Shown here in pieces: positions 21,378 to 32,484 of a stretch of DNA of 64,000 nucleotides. The stretch's first letter is position 1. The number at the start of each line of letters is the position of its first letter. The DNA is from Amoebidium appalachense. Its lineage: Eukaryota > Ichthyosporea. Position numbers and translations under genes: made by a program. The notes below the pieces were generated by a model. That model was not told the DNA's origin and made no database searches. It worked only from the letters and a program-made list of their open reading frames with translations. The stretch is taken from the NCBI GenBank assembly GCA_963693365.1, contig CAVNZM010000003.1, positions 13,578,001 through 13,642,000 on the forward strand, written 5' to 3'.

Positions 21378-22222
21378 ATGTACAGCACAATTATTAGATA
21401 TTACTATGGCCACTCTGCGTAAAAGGAAGGAGGGGTGAAGGGGCCTACGACTGGAAAGGGGGTGGAGAGAATGGGGGATCGGGGGGAAAGGAGTGGGGGG
21501 GAAGGATTGGGGAGGGGGGGGGGGGGGGGGGGGCTTGTTTTCTATCGACTTGCATGTGATGCAAAATTGCGTTCTGGCTGAAAGATATATGAAAGCATGT
21601 GCAGTGGATTGTGTGTGTGAAATTTAGTTGAGGAGGAGGAGGAGGATCGGGGAAGGGAAGGGAAGGGTGGGGAGGGGGTGGGGGGGGGGAGGGGGGAGGG
21701 GGAGGGGAGGGATCCGGAGTGGGGGGGAGGGGGGGGGGAGGAGGAGGGTTCGGGAGGGGGGAGAGTAGAGCCGGAGGAATGGGGGGGGGGGGGGGGGGGG
21801 GGGGATATGTACGCCCCTTGTCTTAGAGTAAAAACAGGAAGCCGGGACTTCCAGCCGGGAATTCTGTTTATTGCCTTGCCTGTTTATTTCGCGGTTACAT
21901 CAGTCCGGATAGTAGAAGTAAAACCGCGCTCATGTCCTGACCGTTAATCTGTTGGATCTTTCCTTATATGTGGGTGTGCTCTACTCTAATCCAATCGGAG
22001 AGGCAAATAGATTTTAGGTTATGCAGCTTCAGCCAATAGTAGCTGGATGAATACTATTGAATAGATCTAGATAATCGACCTAAGCTTCCAATAGTGAACG
22101 TGCTTGGCAAGCTTGAAGCATGGGGATATTTTAGCTCACGTGTATTTGTGCTATCTGCCTAAAGAAACGTATAAAATCAAATAGTTACAGATGACATTCT
22201 GTAGCATTTAGATTACTACATA
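21378..22222. other. G-rich intergenic stretch
   Basis: 21416-21812 is a purine, mostly G, stretch with several G homopolymers (about 21510-21532 and 21781-21804). No gene is seen. 21813-22222 has ordinary composition with a TATAAAA at 22170-22176. Confidence 0.7.
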
Positions 22223-22420
22223 ATGCCTTTAGAAGAGTACCTTGTGACGCCGAATGTTGCTGATTATCAGCCCCTGCAAGATCTTTTGCCCGCTTCCACT
22301 CAACAACCAATCGAATCGAAAGATGATCTTTCATGTGACGTAGATATACATCGAGTCACCCCAGACACGGAAGCCCCCCAGATGAGAGTCTCGTTCATAC
22401 ATAGATTCGTTTATTCGTAA
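22223..22420 (+). CDS. short hypothetical frame cut by LINE-b
   Basis: ATG 22223 lies 47 bp after TATAAAA. 54 codons (MPLEEYLVTPNVADYQPL, acidic and without repeats) precede the LINE-b joint at 22384; the last codons and stop come from LINE sequence in a different frame. It could be the first exon of a host gene that the LINE interrupted, or chance. No family is recognised. Confidence 0.25.
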   Translation: MPLEEYLVTPNVADYQPLQDLLPASTQQPIESKDDLSCDVDIHRVTPDTEAPQMRVSFIHRFVYS

Positions 22421-22476
22421 TGTGGTGTGGTGTAAAAACGCAACGATGATTATGGATTGGCGGTGTAATCGGTTTC
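22384..22476 (+). mobile_element. LINE-b, 5'-truncated copy, left piece
   Basis: Matches 46265 onward (GAGAGTCTCGTTCATACATAG) with few changes until YR-3 interrupts it at GGTTTC. The rest is 26375-26806. On joining, ..CGGTTTC plus TGGTGTCTCC equals LINE-c. Confidence 0.88.
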
Positions 22477-22822
22477 GGTTTTATTTGTGGAAATTATTGA
22501 CATAAATATTTTTCTGGGTAAACACGTAGGATGGGTGTCCGATATCAACAGACTTCGTTTCATGTTTTAGCAGTTCGCGTTCGGCTGCCCGCATACGGGC
22601 ACCTATTAGCCGATCAAAACATCAGATTCCACAGATCACTAGACCGAGTTTGATTGGCTCAGGATCAGATTTCACATAACACTAGATCGATTTTGATTGG
22701 CTCAGATCGGTAGCCTTAGGTATATAAGCACGACAGTTTTTAGCAGATCAGCAAGCAACAAACACATCTTCTGTGTTTAGCACCTACAGCTTTACAGCTA
22801 TATTTTTCTTTTCTTCTCCCTA
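22477..22822 (+). promoter_or_regulatory. YR-3 A1 repeat with promoter
   Basis: Subfamily II A repeat. TATATAA is present near 22721, with TTGATTGGCT motifs upstream. The form GGGTGTCCGATATCAACAGAC marks the subfamily. Confidence 0.78.
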
Positions 22823-22843
22823 TCTTTCCCTACGCCGGTCAGC

Positions 22844-24004
22844 ATGCCGCCGAAAAAGCGCCAGGCCTCAGCCGCCGCCCCTGCCGCGGCACCTAAGCGC
22901 CTGACCCGCAGCGACCTCCGCCACAGGCTGACCAACGCTCCCGCGGGCACTGACGCGCCTCCAGCGGTCCATACCACCACGGACCCTCCGGCTACTCTCC
23001 CCTCTACTCCTGAAGTCCCTCCTCAGGCCCCACCGTCCCCGCCGATGACTTCTCAAGACGCCGTCCTTGCCGCCCTCACCGCCATCAGCACCCAGATGGC
23101 TGGCGTCCTGGCCGCTCTCACCAACCGCGACCCTCCCGCGCCCCCCGCCGCGCCCTCCGCACCCGGGGAGATTTCCTTGGGGCTGCATCTCGGCCCTGAC
23201 CTGGATCTACCTGCCCTGCCCGTGCCCCCCATTACAGGTGAGAACACTGGCGACATTCAGCCGGGCACACTCCCGCTTCCCCCCGCGGATGTGCTGGCAG
23301 ATTTGCGCGCCAATCGTTTCGTCGACCTGTATAAGTTCACCCCCGCCGCCCTCCTGGCCCCATCCAAGAAAGGTCAGCATCTGCGCATGGCCGACGACGG
23401 CAGCATCGAGACTTTTCGCCAAGACAAACCTGTTCCCCTGCGTTCACTCGTCATTTGGATCCAAGCTTGGACCCATTACATGGCCGCCAAGCACCACCTC
23501 GGCCTCCCCACGGACAAAGAAGTACTTTGGACTCAGCACATCACTCGCCTCAGCACCCGATACCCGTGGGCCCAGATCCACAACTATGACGTATACGCCC
23601 GAACCGTTGCCCACCAGCAGGGTCGGGCTCCGATCGAGTGTCCCAACCTGCTCGCCCAACTCCACCAGGATCTCCTCCTGCCACCCACTCTGCTCATACC
23701 GGACGCATGTCAGCGCTGCGGCTTCCCCGACCACCCCAGCGCGGCCTGCCCCATGTACCCCAAGCCCGGCTGTGGTCTTGATGGTTTCGAGCCGCCCCAC
23801 AAGCCCGGCGGGGGACAAACCCCCAACCGACCCGGCCCGCAACCCGGCCCGGCACCACCGACCCGACCCGTGGATCTACCCGCGACACACTGCAGGAATT
23901 TCCACAACGGTCGGTCCTGCGCTAAGCAGCCCTGCCCCTTCTCCCACGTGTGCCCGCTCTGCTCTGGCACACACCCCCGCAAAGACTGTAAGCACAATGC
24001 CTAG
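22844..24004 (+). CDS. gag: YR-3 Gag
   Basis: An intact 386-residue frame from ATG 22844 with the same layout as YR-1 Gag. Marks of the RT-deleted lineage are NAPAGTDAPPAVH and the shorter CRNFHNGRSC. The zinc region (CQRCGFPDHPSAAC, CAKQPCPFSH, CPLCSGTHPRKDC) is complete. Retention of an open gag in an element without RT suggests Gag can still be supplied from it. Confidence 0.9.
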   Translation: MPPKKRQASAAAPAAAPKRLTRSDLRHRLTNAPAGTDAPPAVHTTTDPPATLPSTPEVPPQAPPSPPMTSQDAVLAALTAISTQMAGVLAALTNRDPPAPPAAPSAPGEISLGLHLGPDLDLPALPVPPITGENTGDIQPGTLPLPPADVLADLRANRFVDLYKFTPAALLAPSKKGQHLRMADDGSIETFRQDKPVPLRSLVIWIQAWTHYMAAKHHLGLPTDKEVLWTQHITRLSTRYPWAQIHNYDVYARTVAHQQGRAPIECPNLLAQLHQDLLLPPTLLIPDACQRCGFPDHPSAACPMYPKPGCGLDGFEPPHKPGGGQTPNRPGPQPGPAPPTRPVDLPATHCRNFHNGRSCAKQPCPFSHVCPLCSGTHPRKDCKHNA

Positions 24005-24394
24005 TCTACGCGCACACCCACACCCACAGATAGAACATAGGGGCTAGGAGCTAGGTTACACGGGTCCAAGGACACGGAGCTCGGGAAAAACGGGGCACTA
24101 GGGCTGAGTAACAATTTTCGCAGGCCAACTACGGCGCCCGCGCGCGCCAAGAATAAATGTCCCTACACAAAGACGTTATTCTGGCCACTGCACATAATTT
24201 TACTCCCCCCCCCCCATCCCACGAGCCTCCCCCCCTTACACTCACCTAGCACTCCCTCCCCCCCCCCCTTCTTCTAACTCTGTGTACGCCCACACCCGCG
24301 CGTGCTCGGGCATCCCCTGCACAGGGCCCCGCTGCCCTCCCTGCAAACCCTCCCTCGGGCCCAGCTGCCCTACTCTAAACCCACCGGGGCCCTG

Positions 24395-24431
<37 letters not shown>

Positions 24432-24657
24432 ATGCCGGGATCTCCCCGAGGGTGCCCCACCCTTGCTAACCACCCCTTCCCCCGAGGCTCAGCCCCCGGA
24501 GGCCCGCCCGCTGCCCCAACACCACGTTGACACCTCCCGCCTCCGGGAGCTGCTGGCCCCCCTACCCAGCCCAATCATTCGCCGCGCAGCTCCTCCGTAA
24601 CCAACTTCCCCGGACCCGACGACTCCGACCTTACCTATCTCCCCTTCCGGAGCAACG
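24005..24657 (+). pseudogene. YR-3 pol remnant with RT deletion joint
   Basis: Spacer, C run (about 24398-24430) and the first 50 codons of pol, then the joint CTCCTCCGTAACCAAC (24590-24605). The upstream parent reads CTCCTCCACGATG and the downstream parent TTTCTCGTAACC, so a CTC microhomology marks the break. About 1.4 kb of RT/RNase H is gone. A second loss (CCTTACCT then ATCTCCCC) removed the second C run. Confidence 0.88.
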
Positions 24658-25698
24658 CTGGCCGATTGGCCCCCCACTTTGCTCCGGCCGAGCTGCTTCG
24701 TGCCACCACTACCCTGCAGGAATGCCAGGCCCTGAGTCTCAACCTCGACGCTCGGGCCTTTTACTCCCGGGTGCAAAAAAGTATTCATCGATTTTTGTGT
24801 GGCATCTCGGCTGCAATCCTCCGCCGGGTCCTCCCTCCCGGCCTCCCCCCACACCGTGCAGCTTTTTCTCGCCTGGTGTGCCCAACGAGGGGTACAGGCC
24901 TCTTCCTTGGCCGGCTACAATTCGGCCATCACCAGACTCCACCTCGACATGGGCCTCCCTGCTCCCTACCCCCACGACAAGTCTCTGGCCTGGTTCCTCC
25001 GAGGGGTGGGCAGATGGCAGCTTTCTCTCAACATCCGACCCCGATCATCCACCAGGGAGCCCCTCCTGCCCTCCCACCTCAGCATACTCCATGACCAGTG
25101 CCCCAACAAGGCCTCCTCGGCCAATCTCCGGCTATGGACGGCCCTCATCGTCGGTTTCTGTGGTCTCCTCCGTTCGGGGGAATTTACCTCCAAAACCCTG
25201 ACTTCCTTTGACCCGTCCCGTCACGTTAAACGGAAGGATGTGACCTTCAGCTACACCCCCACCGGTACTTTGTCCCATGCCACCCTCCACCTGCCAACCT
25301 CCAAGACGGATGTACAGGCCCGAGGTGTCAACGTCACTCTAGCTGCCCTGCCCCTCACCCACTTCTCCCCAGCCCATCTCCTCCGGCAATTCCTGGATAC
25401 AACGTCCGGTAAACCCGACGACCCCCTGTTCAGTCTCGGTGGCATTCCCTACACCAAGGGTGCTTTCTCTGCCGACTTCCGTGCCCTCCTCTCCCGGGCA
25501 GGCCTCTCACCCTCCCGGTTTGCCGGCCACAGCCTCCGCATAGGGGGGGCCACAGCACTGGCTGAGGCCGGGGTCGACGACTCCCGGATCAAACAACTCG
25601 GCAGGTGGTCCTCCGACTGTTTCCTGATTTATACCCGCCTTCGTCCGGCCTCCATTGCTGCCACTACCACACGTGTATTCGCCTCTATTCTTAAGTGA
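24658..25698 (+). pseudogene. YR-3 tyrosine recombinase, frameshifted
   Basis: Near 24776 the sequence has six A (GTGCAAAAAAGTATTC) where others have five, which puts the first 40 residues (APHFAPAELLRATTTL) out of frame with the rest. From 24799 a 299-residue frame contains R, AGHSLRIGG, GRW and FLIYTR unaltered. The catalytic domain is thus intact but not joined to its N-terminus. Confidence 0.85.
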
Positions 25699-25726
25699 AA
25701 CCTTTGGAGCAAGCATACTGCTCTCG

Positions 25727-26374
25727 TGCCGTGGTTTACAACCATTGCAGGTTCACTTTCGTCCAAGGGAATGTCCCCCTAGAGGCAACACACGTCCCGG
25801 AGTAGTTTTCATAGAGGTTTTATTTGTGGAAATTATTGACATAAATATTTTTCTGGGTAAACACGTAGGATGGGTGTCCGATATCAACAGACTTCGTTTC
25901 ATGTTTTAGCAGTTCGCGTTCGGCTGCCCGCATACGGGCACCTATTAGCCGATCAAAACATCAGATTCCACAGATCACTAGACCGAGTTTGATTGGCTCA
26001 GGATCAGATTTCACATAACACTAGATCGATTTTGATTGGCTCAGATCGGTAGCCTTAGGTATATAAGCACGACAGTTTTTAGCAGATCAGCAAGCAACAA
26101 ACACATCTTCTGTGTTTAGCACCTACAGCTTTACAGCTATATTTTTCTTTTTCACCCACCCACCTACACCCTACACTCAACCCCCATTGATCCCCACATA
26201 CGTGCTGTTTTTTCACGGGGCGAAGACTTCCCCCGTTTTTTGGGCACAAGGACCTCACGGATCAATAAATTGATGACTGGGGGCTTGCCGTGGTTTACAA
26301 CCATTGCAGGTTCACTTTCGTCCAAGGGAATGTCCCCCTAGAGGCAACACACGTCCCGGAGTAGTTTTCATAGA
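25727..26374 (+). repeat. YR-3 split direct repeats B1-A2-B2
   Basis: B1 25727-25815, A2 25816-26154, spacer, B2 26286-26374. A2 matches A1 and B1 matches B2 (both carry CAAGGGAATGTCC). Confidence 0.92.
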
Positions 26375-26806
26375 TGGTGTCTCCTCCTCGTATGTGTAAT
26401 ATGTGTGGGGGGCGGTTTACTCGCGGCTGCATATCTATCAATAAATGCAACCTGTTAGCTAACGTATTAGAACCGGAGGTTATTGGCGGTTTTATTCTCT
26501 TTTCTTCCTCTCTTCCTCAATATATCCGTTTTAAGATGACTATCCTAGATCACCTTATTAATGCTGAACAGTATGCAGTGATATTGTGATCCGGTGCCTT
26601 AACTTTCTTTCGGAGCCACCGATGCTAGCCTCTGCTTACCCATAATATGTAGTAGGGGTGTCATATACTACGATGGCGCTCATTGTTGCCTAGCATGTAC
26701 ATATGTCACTGGCTGCATTTGATTGGCTGCGCTAGAAAACGCAGTAGGCCGTCGAATGTGGCTGGGCCTCCGGCAGTGTCCACGCAATAAAAAGTGTGTA
26801 AACCCC
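26375..26806 (+). mobile_element. LINE-b, 5'-truncated copy, right piece
   Basis: Continues LINE-b after YR-3. Contains codons for the cysteine motif CNMCGGRFTRGC and ends GCAATAAAAAGTGTGTAAACCCC, as in LINE-c. A few indels (26570-26600) break the frame. Confidence 0.88.
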
Positions 26807-27941
26807 AATAAACATCACGATGTAAATGGGGCTTCCGGGACCTGGCGTCCGGAGTCTTTCCCTTGTCCAAAACATAGTTCTTGTCAACGAAAGCTGTGAC
26901 CATCCGTCCCCCATCCGACTTTCATCCGTGTTCATATTCCCATCACATTTCGATGTCGCATGGTAGCAGAAAAGGAAGGTCTCCCTCGGGGGGTAACCAG
27001 GTAAACACGCTTCCACACGCGCGCTTTGCTAGCATGCTACATCAGCAATCTTGTTGGGGCATCCAAAACCTGTCGTAAACTACCCGTCGACATCGGAAAC
27101 CCCTCAACACCTCCAAAACTAACCCCAAATACATATCATTGCTCCCCGACGTCCAATGGATGTGTCGTAATATGCTCGATCCGATACCCGATGCACCAAT
27201 GGATGTACATAGAACCCCGCGAGTGCATATCCAATGGATGTGCAATGTAGCCATCTAACCGACGTGCAATGGACGTGCAATAGATCCAACATACGACGTC
27301 CAGTCGGTGGGTATATGACGGCGGCCAGGGGGCATTCAGACAGTCGTAACACCGTCTACGGGAGGATCAGAACGCCACCCTGTGGACGATCTTATGCATG
27401 TCTATGGTTTGATGTAAAGCCATATAACGGAGCACTGTAAACGCATCGAATGTATGGTATTAATACCCTCTTGATCAAATACGTATGACTATCACATGTA
27501 TGTCTATCGTTTGTTGTAAAGCAATGCAATGGAGCACTGCAAAACCATCCAGTTGATTATAAAAATAGATCGAAATCCAATCGTTCAGACGCCCTTTCCG
27601 ACATCCGAAACACAACCAGTGGATATACCATGGGTGGGTTTGTGCTAATCCATGACCTATCATAAGATGTGATTTGCATCCTACTACAGATTACATTACG
27701 ATGTTGTAAACAGATGCATAGCCTGACATTACGACATATAATGTAGGGGGTTTACGCTGTTTACTCGAGGCAAAGAGAACCAGTCTCAGGTAGGGGGGGG
27801 GGGGGTTTGCTCGGAATATCCCCTCAGCGGTATATCATGATCACGTACATAGATGTCGGGTGGTGACTATATATCAGGGTTTACTTTCTCTACGAGACAC
27901 CATAAAGACTACAAGGAGAAATCAATTAGTTGGGGTTCCCC

Positions 27942-27942
<1 letters not shown>
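26807..27942. other. intergenic, no gene recognised
   Basis: Mixed-composition sequence. 27150-27290 repeats a short motif, CCAATGGATGT and variants, several times. A G run lies at 27795-27807. Short frames here have no recognisable motif. Confidence 0.6.
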
Positions 27943-27988
<46 letters not shown>

Positions 27989-28020
27989 GGGCTCCCCTCG
28001 GGACACTCGGTATCAGCTGG

Positions 28021-28083
<63 letters not shown>

Positions 28084-28087
28084 TGCG

Positions 28088-31000
28088 CTATAATTTTGTA
28101 GTGATGTGTTTCTCAAGCCAATCAATACATCTAATAAACAGGTCGTAGTTACGCGTGTTTAGTATAAAATCAAGGATGTTGTAATTTACAGGTAGGCTAT
28201 CTTTCTGGGTGTCTGTTGTGAATGTGACGTGTGTGTGTTGCGGTATTATGTGGTCTATCAAACTACATTTGGCGATACATGACCGGTTAAACTGGTGTGT
28301 GTGTGTGTTGTTTGGGCATGCAAATGATGCCACCTTATACTTATTAGATCTCCACTGTATAGCACGTGTACAGTAGAAACGTGGTAATTGATCAATAATA
28401 CCATCAGCTAGAGAAAGACCAGTTCTACAGGAAGGTAATATGTATTTAGGTGTTATACACTTGCGAGTGCCATATTTGGCAATATGGTTGAGGCGGTCAG
28501 TATATATAAAACGAGACATAAGGCTTAGTTTTTCAAGGTGTATGCTTTCATCGGGTCTAGTGTCGTGTGGTATCTTTTTCCATTTGTTATATTGCGTGAT
28601 TATCTTGTGATTGTGTACATGTTTAATAAGTAAGTGGCAGTCCAAAGTGACACACACACTATTGCGGGGTTTATTTGTATTTGTGCCCAGGGGAGAAGGG
28701 GGAGAGAGAGGGGAGGAAAGAGGGGAGAGGTGAGGGAGGGGACAGGTCGGATAGAGAAGAGAGGGTGGGAGGGCAAATACTTCTTTAAGCGGCTTATGTG
28801 CTTATTGAATTTCAGCGCGAGATAGGATACTCTAGCAGCTATTGGGACCAGACCATATATCGAGAGCGTTACAGGCCCAGGTTTACAACAGTTGTTAGAT
28901 AGAAAGGAGGCAACTTCTGCTTCAAGGAAATTTGCCAAGGGTTTAAGCGCTCTAGTTCTCTCTTTCTTGATCCAAGCGGCGAGAAGGGGTAAACCATATT
29001 CACATGCCGGGAAGACAAAAGTGCGAATAAATGTAAGTCTAATAGAAGGATGGAGGGGTGTGTCTTTAAAAATATTAGCCGAGAAGAAAGCTAACCGCTT
29101 ACGAGCCAACTCTACCCTCTTTTCGACCATATGGGGAAACATAACACCAACAGAATCAACCGGAACACCAAGATATTTGTATTCTGGAACTATAGGTACA
29201 GGTTTAGATGATAATGTAAATGTGTGTAAATTGTTAGCTATATCAGGTACAAGAACACCACATTTGTCTATGTTAAGGATCATAAGGTTTGCCTTGCACC
29301 ACTCTGACACTACATCGAACAATCTTTGCAGGCGTCTAGGGGTACGGGCAAGGAGGGACAGATCATCAGCATAGAGAAGTGCAGGCGGAAAGTTATTAAT
29401 AGGGTCATCGTTTTCGGCGTAAATCTTGACAGCCAAATCATCTATAAATAGGTTAAACAAAAAGGGGCTAAGCAATGAACCCTGCAAGAGACCTCTAGTA
29501 CGAGCAAAACCATATGAAAGATGCCCATTAACCACAGCTCTACCATAGGTTTGAGACAAGAGTGCTTCTAACAGAACACCAATGCAGTGTGGTACACCCC
29601 GTGCAGCAAGCTTTTCCCATAGGAGACCAGGGGAGACAGAATCGTAAGCAGTTTTCCAATCAATAAAGCCAACATATTGTGCACCAACTTGCATAGAATC
29701 GTGCAGTGCCATTATTTGAACATAACATGAATTGTTTTTACGAAAAGCGGATTGGCATGGGTGTATGTGAAGAATAGATTGAAACCTAGGGTGATGTGCA
29801 AATAACCTAAGTAAGCAAGCTTCAAAGAATCTACGAACAACCTGGGTTAGTGTAATGGGGCGAAAGGATGATATGGGGCCCTCAGAGTCCTTCTTAACTA
29901 TGGGGATCACTAAGGTATCTAACCAAGATGACGGGACATGTCCACATTTAACACACCAAGAAAAGAGAGAGCTTAACATGATAGTAAGATCAGGTTTAAT
30001 AGCACGATCACTTTCCTTTTGTGGGTAGGGGGGAACAAGGATTTTAAGAAACCCAGCAGGGAGTCCATCAGGTCCACAAGACTTACTAGAGCTATAACTA
30101 GATATCACAGACCATATGGCATCGGGACTGAAAAAGGGGAGGATCGATTCTATGGGGATAGATGGGTCTACAGGCCACACAATAGGTTTCTGAGCGGGGG
30201 TCCTATCTTTAAACAGTTCCGAGAAATACTTATCAGAGTCTATGAGGGGGTCTCCAGTGGTATCACCAATAATACGAGCAGGGGGGCCAAATCGATTCAT
30301 ACTAGCAAGCCGGCGCAAGCTTTCCTCTTGAGACAGGGGTTCACCTAGTCTAGCGGGAGTGGTGTTTGGTAACAAGAGAGCATCGGGATATTCCTTCCTA
30401 CCACCGCCAGCATAATCACCGAGATCTATCAAACCATCAACAATAAAGTTAGTGCATGTATCTAGTACGAGATGTGAATCTGGCCTGGCTTGTGCAGATT
30501 CTAATAGGCGCATATATATAGGGTGTTTCGTAGCATAGCATACACATACATCAACTCTACCCCACTGTGACTTAAGCTGGGATAGACGGAGGCGAAAGGT
30601 GGGAGGGGGAGGGGGGAGCAGATCAAGGGAGATCTTAGGTAGGAAAAGGATAGGAGAGTGGTCAGATGACCTAGAGAGGTTAGGAGGGAGAGAGAGTTTT
30701 GACATGGTTGATGGCCAAAAGGCCACTCCCCAGTCGGTGTTGTGGGCATGGGATATTTGAGGGAACCGCAAAGTGTGACTTTGGACATACCTTGCTAAAG
30801 GGATAGCACGCTCCGGGGGCTTAGATGGGTACCCGACACTCACTTGCAGTGTGTCTGTGTGGTGGAGTCGCGTGTTAAAATCACCTAAAATAACAGTGGA
30901 CATTGGTAACTGTGACAACTCGTGAGTCAATTCGACAACCGACATAGATGGTGGGTAATATACAAAAGTAAAAACATTAGAAAGAAACTCTATAGAAACC

Positions 31001-31284
31001 GAGAATTCCGTTTTTGCTACCGGTTTGCACTTCACTCTCACGTGTGGTGCGGCAAGTACAATAATGCCTCGGTTTTTCGCGTAACCGGGGTGTGTGGATG
31101 TGTCGACCAATGTAGAGTTGAATTTGTGGTGGTTTTTAAACTGTGTTTCGCAAATCACTGTAAACGTGTGGTTGTTTGTCTGTTGTTGTATGTAGCTGAT
31201 TTTATCGTCGAGTGTCCCGGGGGGGAGGCCCTTTTGGGGGCCCAGTGTCCGAGCATTCCAGAAGAAGAAGGATAAATTAGGCAT
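28088..31284 (-). pseudogene. LINE-a ORF2: AP endonuclease, reverse transcriptase, Cys-rich C-terminus
   Basis: ATG 31284 overlaps the ORF1 stop (ATGCCTAA). APE-type endonuclease residues: N10 (FWNARTL), E46 (ICETQF), D135/N137 (GDFNTRLH), D208-H209 (SDHSP). RT: SSKSCGPDGLPAGF near 400, FIDWKTAYDSV (542-548), GLLQGSLLSPFLFN near 600 and the catalytic YADD at 638-641. The long frame stops at 28600, but the C-terminal part continues in another frame to 28088. One extra GT in a short (GT)n at about 28650 accounts for it: with one GT fewer the frames join. The C-terminal piece has Cys/His residues (FACPNN...NRSCIAKCSL) and ILDFILNTRNYDLFIRC. Function is target-primed reverse transcription. Confidence 0.88.
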
Positions 31285-32461
31285 CGGTTTGGTCCGACAC
31301 CTGTGGGGTTGGTTCCCACTTGTCGCTTACGGGGTCGTATGCACGACCTTCCGCCAGCGCGAACAGTTCGCAGAAGAGCTCGATTTCCATCTCGCATCGG
31401 CGTTTGCGCTCGAGCAGTTTCTCACCAGAAAACATTGGTTCCTTCGTGTCCGTGTCTATCACGCTCGTAGCATCGTTTTCCAACTTTGCGAGGAACTCTT
31501 TTGCCTTGCTGATGCGTACACGACAACGTGTGGCGCACGCATTCTTAGCAGACACTTTACGTTCTTTGTCTGCTTTCTGAATGTTTTCCGGCGCGCATGG
31601 GTCGTAGCTTGGGAGGTGGGTGAAGAAGCTTCCACACCCCTTTGTCGCGTCACGGATGAACGCACGGTTATAGTCGCCCCGTACTGCTACTTCCAGCACA
31701 TCGTATCCAATGAAGGACAGACAAAGGATGCGAGAGCACCGGAAGCCGAGAGCCTTGAAGATGGACCACATGGCCCTGTGTGGGCGTCTGCCGTGCTTGA
31801 CTTTGAAATACACCCTCTCGTATTTGGGTGGGATGTTGATGTTACCGTTTGCTTGGGTGTTCCCCTTAGCCGGCGGTTTGGGAGGGGAGTTGCGGCGGTA
31901 CTCGTTGCCTGCAAGAATGCTGGCATATGTTTCCTTGGCAATTTGGCGGAGCTCGGGTGTTTTACGAGAGTTCGCATATTCTAGGAACTCTGCCGGGAGC
32001 TGTGCTTCCGGTCCTGTGTTGTTTTGTGTTGGGGTGGAAATGTCTCCGTCGCGAGATGTTTGCTCATGAGTTTTGGGGTTTTGCGATCCACTAATGTTTA
32101 GCTGGGCTGTGAGTGAATCAATGGTGAGCTTGAGTTGGGTATTTTCTGTTTGGAGTTTTTCTATCATGTTCTTGAGTGGTAACAGCTCATTTAGCTGTTT
32201 CTTAACGAGGGCAAGTTCTGCCAGTACTGTATCAACCGAAAGTTTCGGCATGGTTGTTATTGTGTTTCTACGGAGTGGTGTGGTGTTATTCTGAATGGGT
32301 AGTGTATTGTAAATAGGTGTTGCGCTTAGTCTAAGGCGATGTTTTTCTGGTTGTGCATCTGTGGTAGGTGTATCTGCTGGACGTTTTAATGGTCGCACAT
32401 GTGTGATGGGTGTAGATGGAACTTTGAAAGAGGTTCTGAAACGATTATAGGCATGTGCCAT
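31277..32461 (-). CDS. LINE-a ORF1, coiled-coil RNA-binding type
   Basis: A 394-residue frame from ATG 32461. Residues about 75-125 form a likely coiled coil (LALVKKQLNELLPLKNMIEK). A conserved basic region near 215-280 (YFKVKHGRRPHRAMW, LGFRCSRILCLSF, GYDVLEVAV) recalls ORF1 proteins of fungal LINEs. The C-terminus is rich in Lys/Glu and Cys. It probably coats the element RNA. It ends SDQTDA with TAA overlapping the ORF2 start, which suits stop-restart translation. Confidence 0.8.
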   Translation of the reverse strand: MAHAYNRFRTSFKVPSTPITHVRPLKRPADTPTTDAQPEKHRLRLSATPIYNTLPIQNNTTPLRRNTITTMPKLSVDTVLAELALVKKQLNELLPLKNMIEKLQTENTQLKLTIDSLTAQLNISGSQNPKTHEQTSRDGDISTPTQNNTGPEAQLPAEFLEYANSRKTPELRQIAKETYASILAGNEYRRNSPPKPPAKGNTQANGNINIPPKYERVYFKVKHGRRPHRAMWSIFKALGFRCSRILCLSFIGYDVLEVAVRGDYNRAFIRDATKGCGSFFTHLPSYDPCAPENIQKADKERKVSAKNACATRCRVRISKAKEFLAKLENDATSVIDTDTKEPMFSGEKLLERKRRCEMEIELFCELFALAEGRAYDPVSDKWEPTPQVSDQTDA

Positions 32462-32484
32462 GACATGGATGGGGGTGTTCCCCG

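Larger units (their letters stand above)
22477..26374 (+). mobile_element. YR-3 retrotransposon, RT-deleted
   Basis: 3898 bp with A1, gag, a short pol remnant, recombinase, B1, A2 and B2, but no RT or RNase H. The deletion joins FAAQLLR straight to NQLPRTRRLRP, and the same joint occurs in YR-5. Comparison with LINE-c shows that exactly GG..TAGA was added with no target duplication. SDRs are subfamily II. Confidence 0.93.
27943..32476 (-). mobile_element. LINE-a (non-LTR retrotransposon)
   Basis: Minus-strand element with ORF1, an overlapping ORF2 and a 42-base poly(A) tail (T run 27943-27984). GTTCCCCG at 27935-27942 recurs at 32477-32484, a possible 8-bp target duplication; that would leave only 15 bp before the ORF1 ATG. 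The 3' untranslated part (27985-28087) is largely (CA)n on the minus strand. Confidence 0.85.

Noticed and set aside
26706-27663. Several 60-95 residue frames on both strands
   Set aside because: Short, unconserved, no start context or splice pattern that makes sense.
28634-31275. Plus-strand frames across LINE-a (and antisense frames across all YR gag and pol genes)
   Set aside because: Shadows of the minus-strand LINE ORFs or of the YR genes; no motif of their own.
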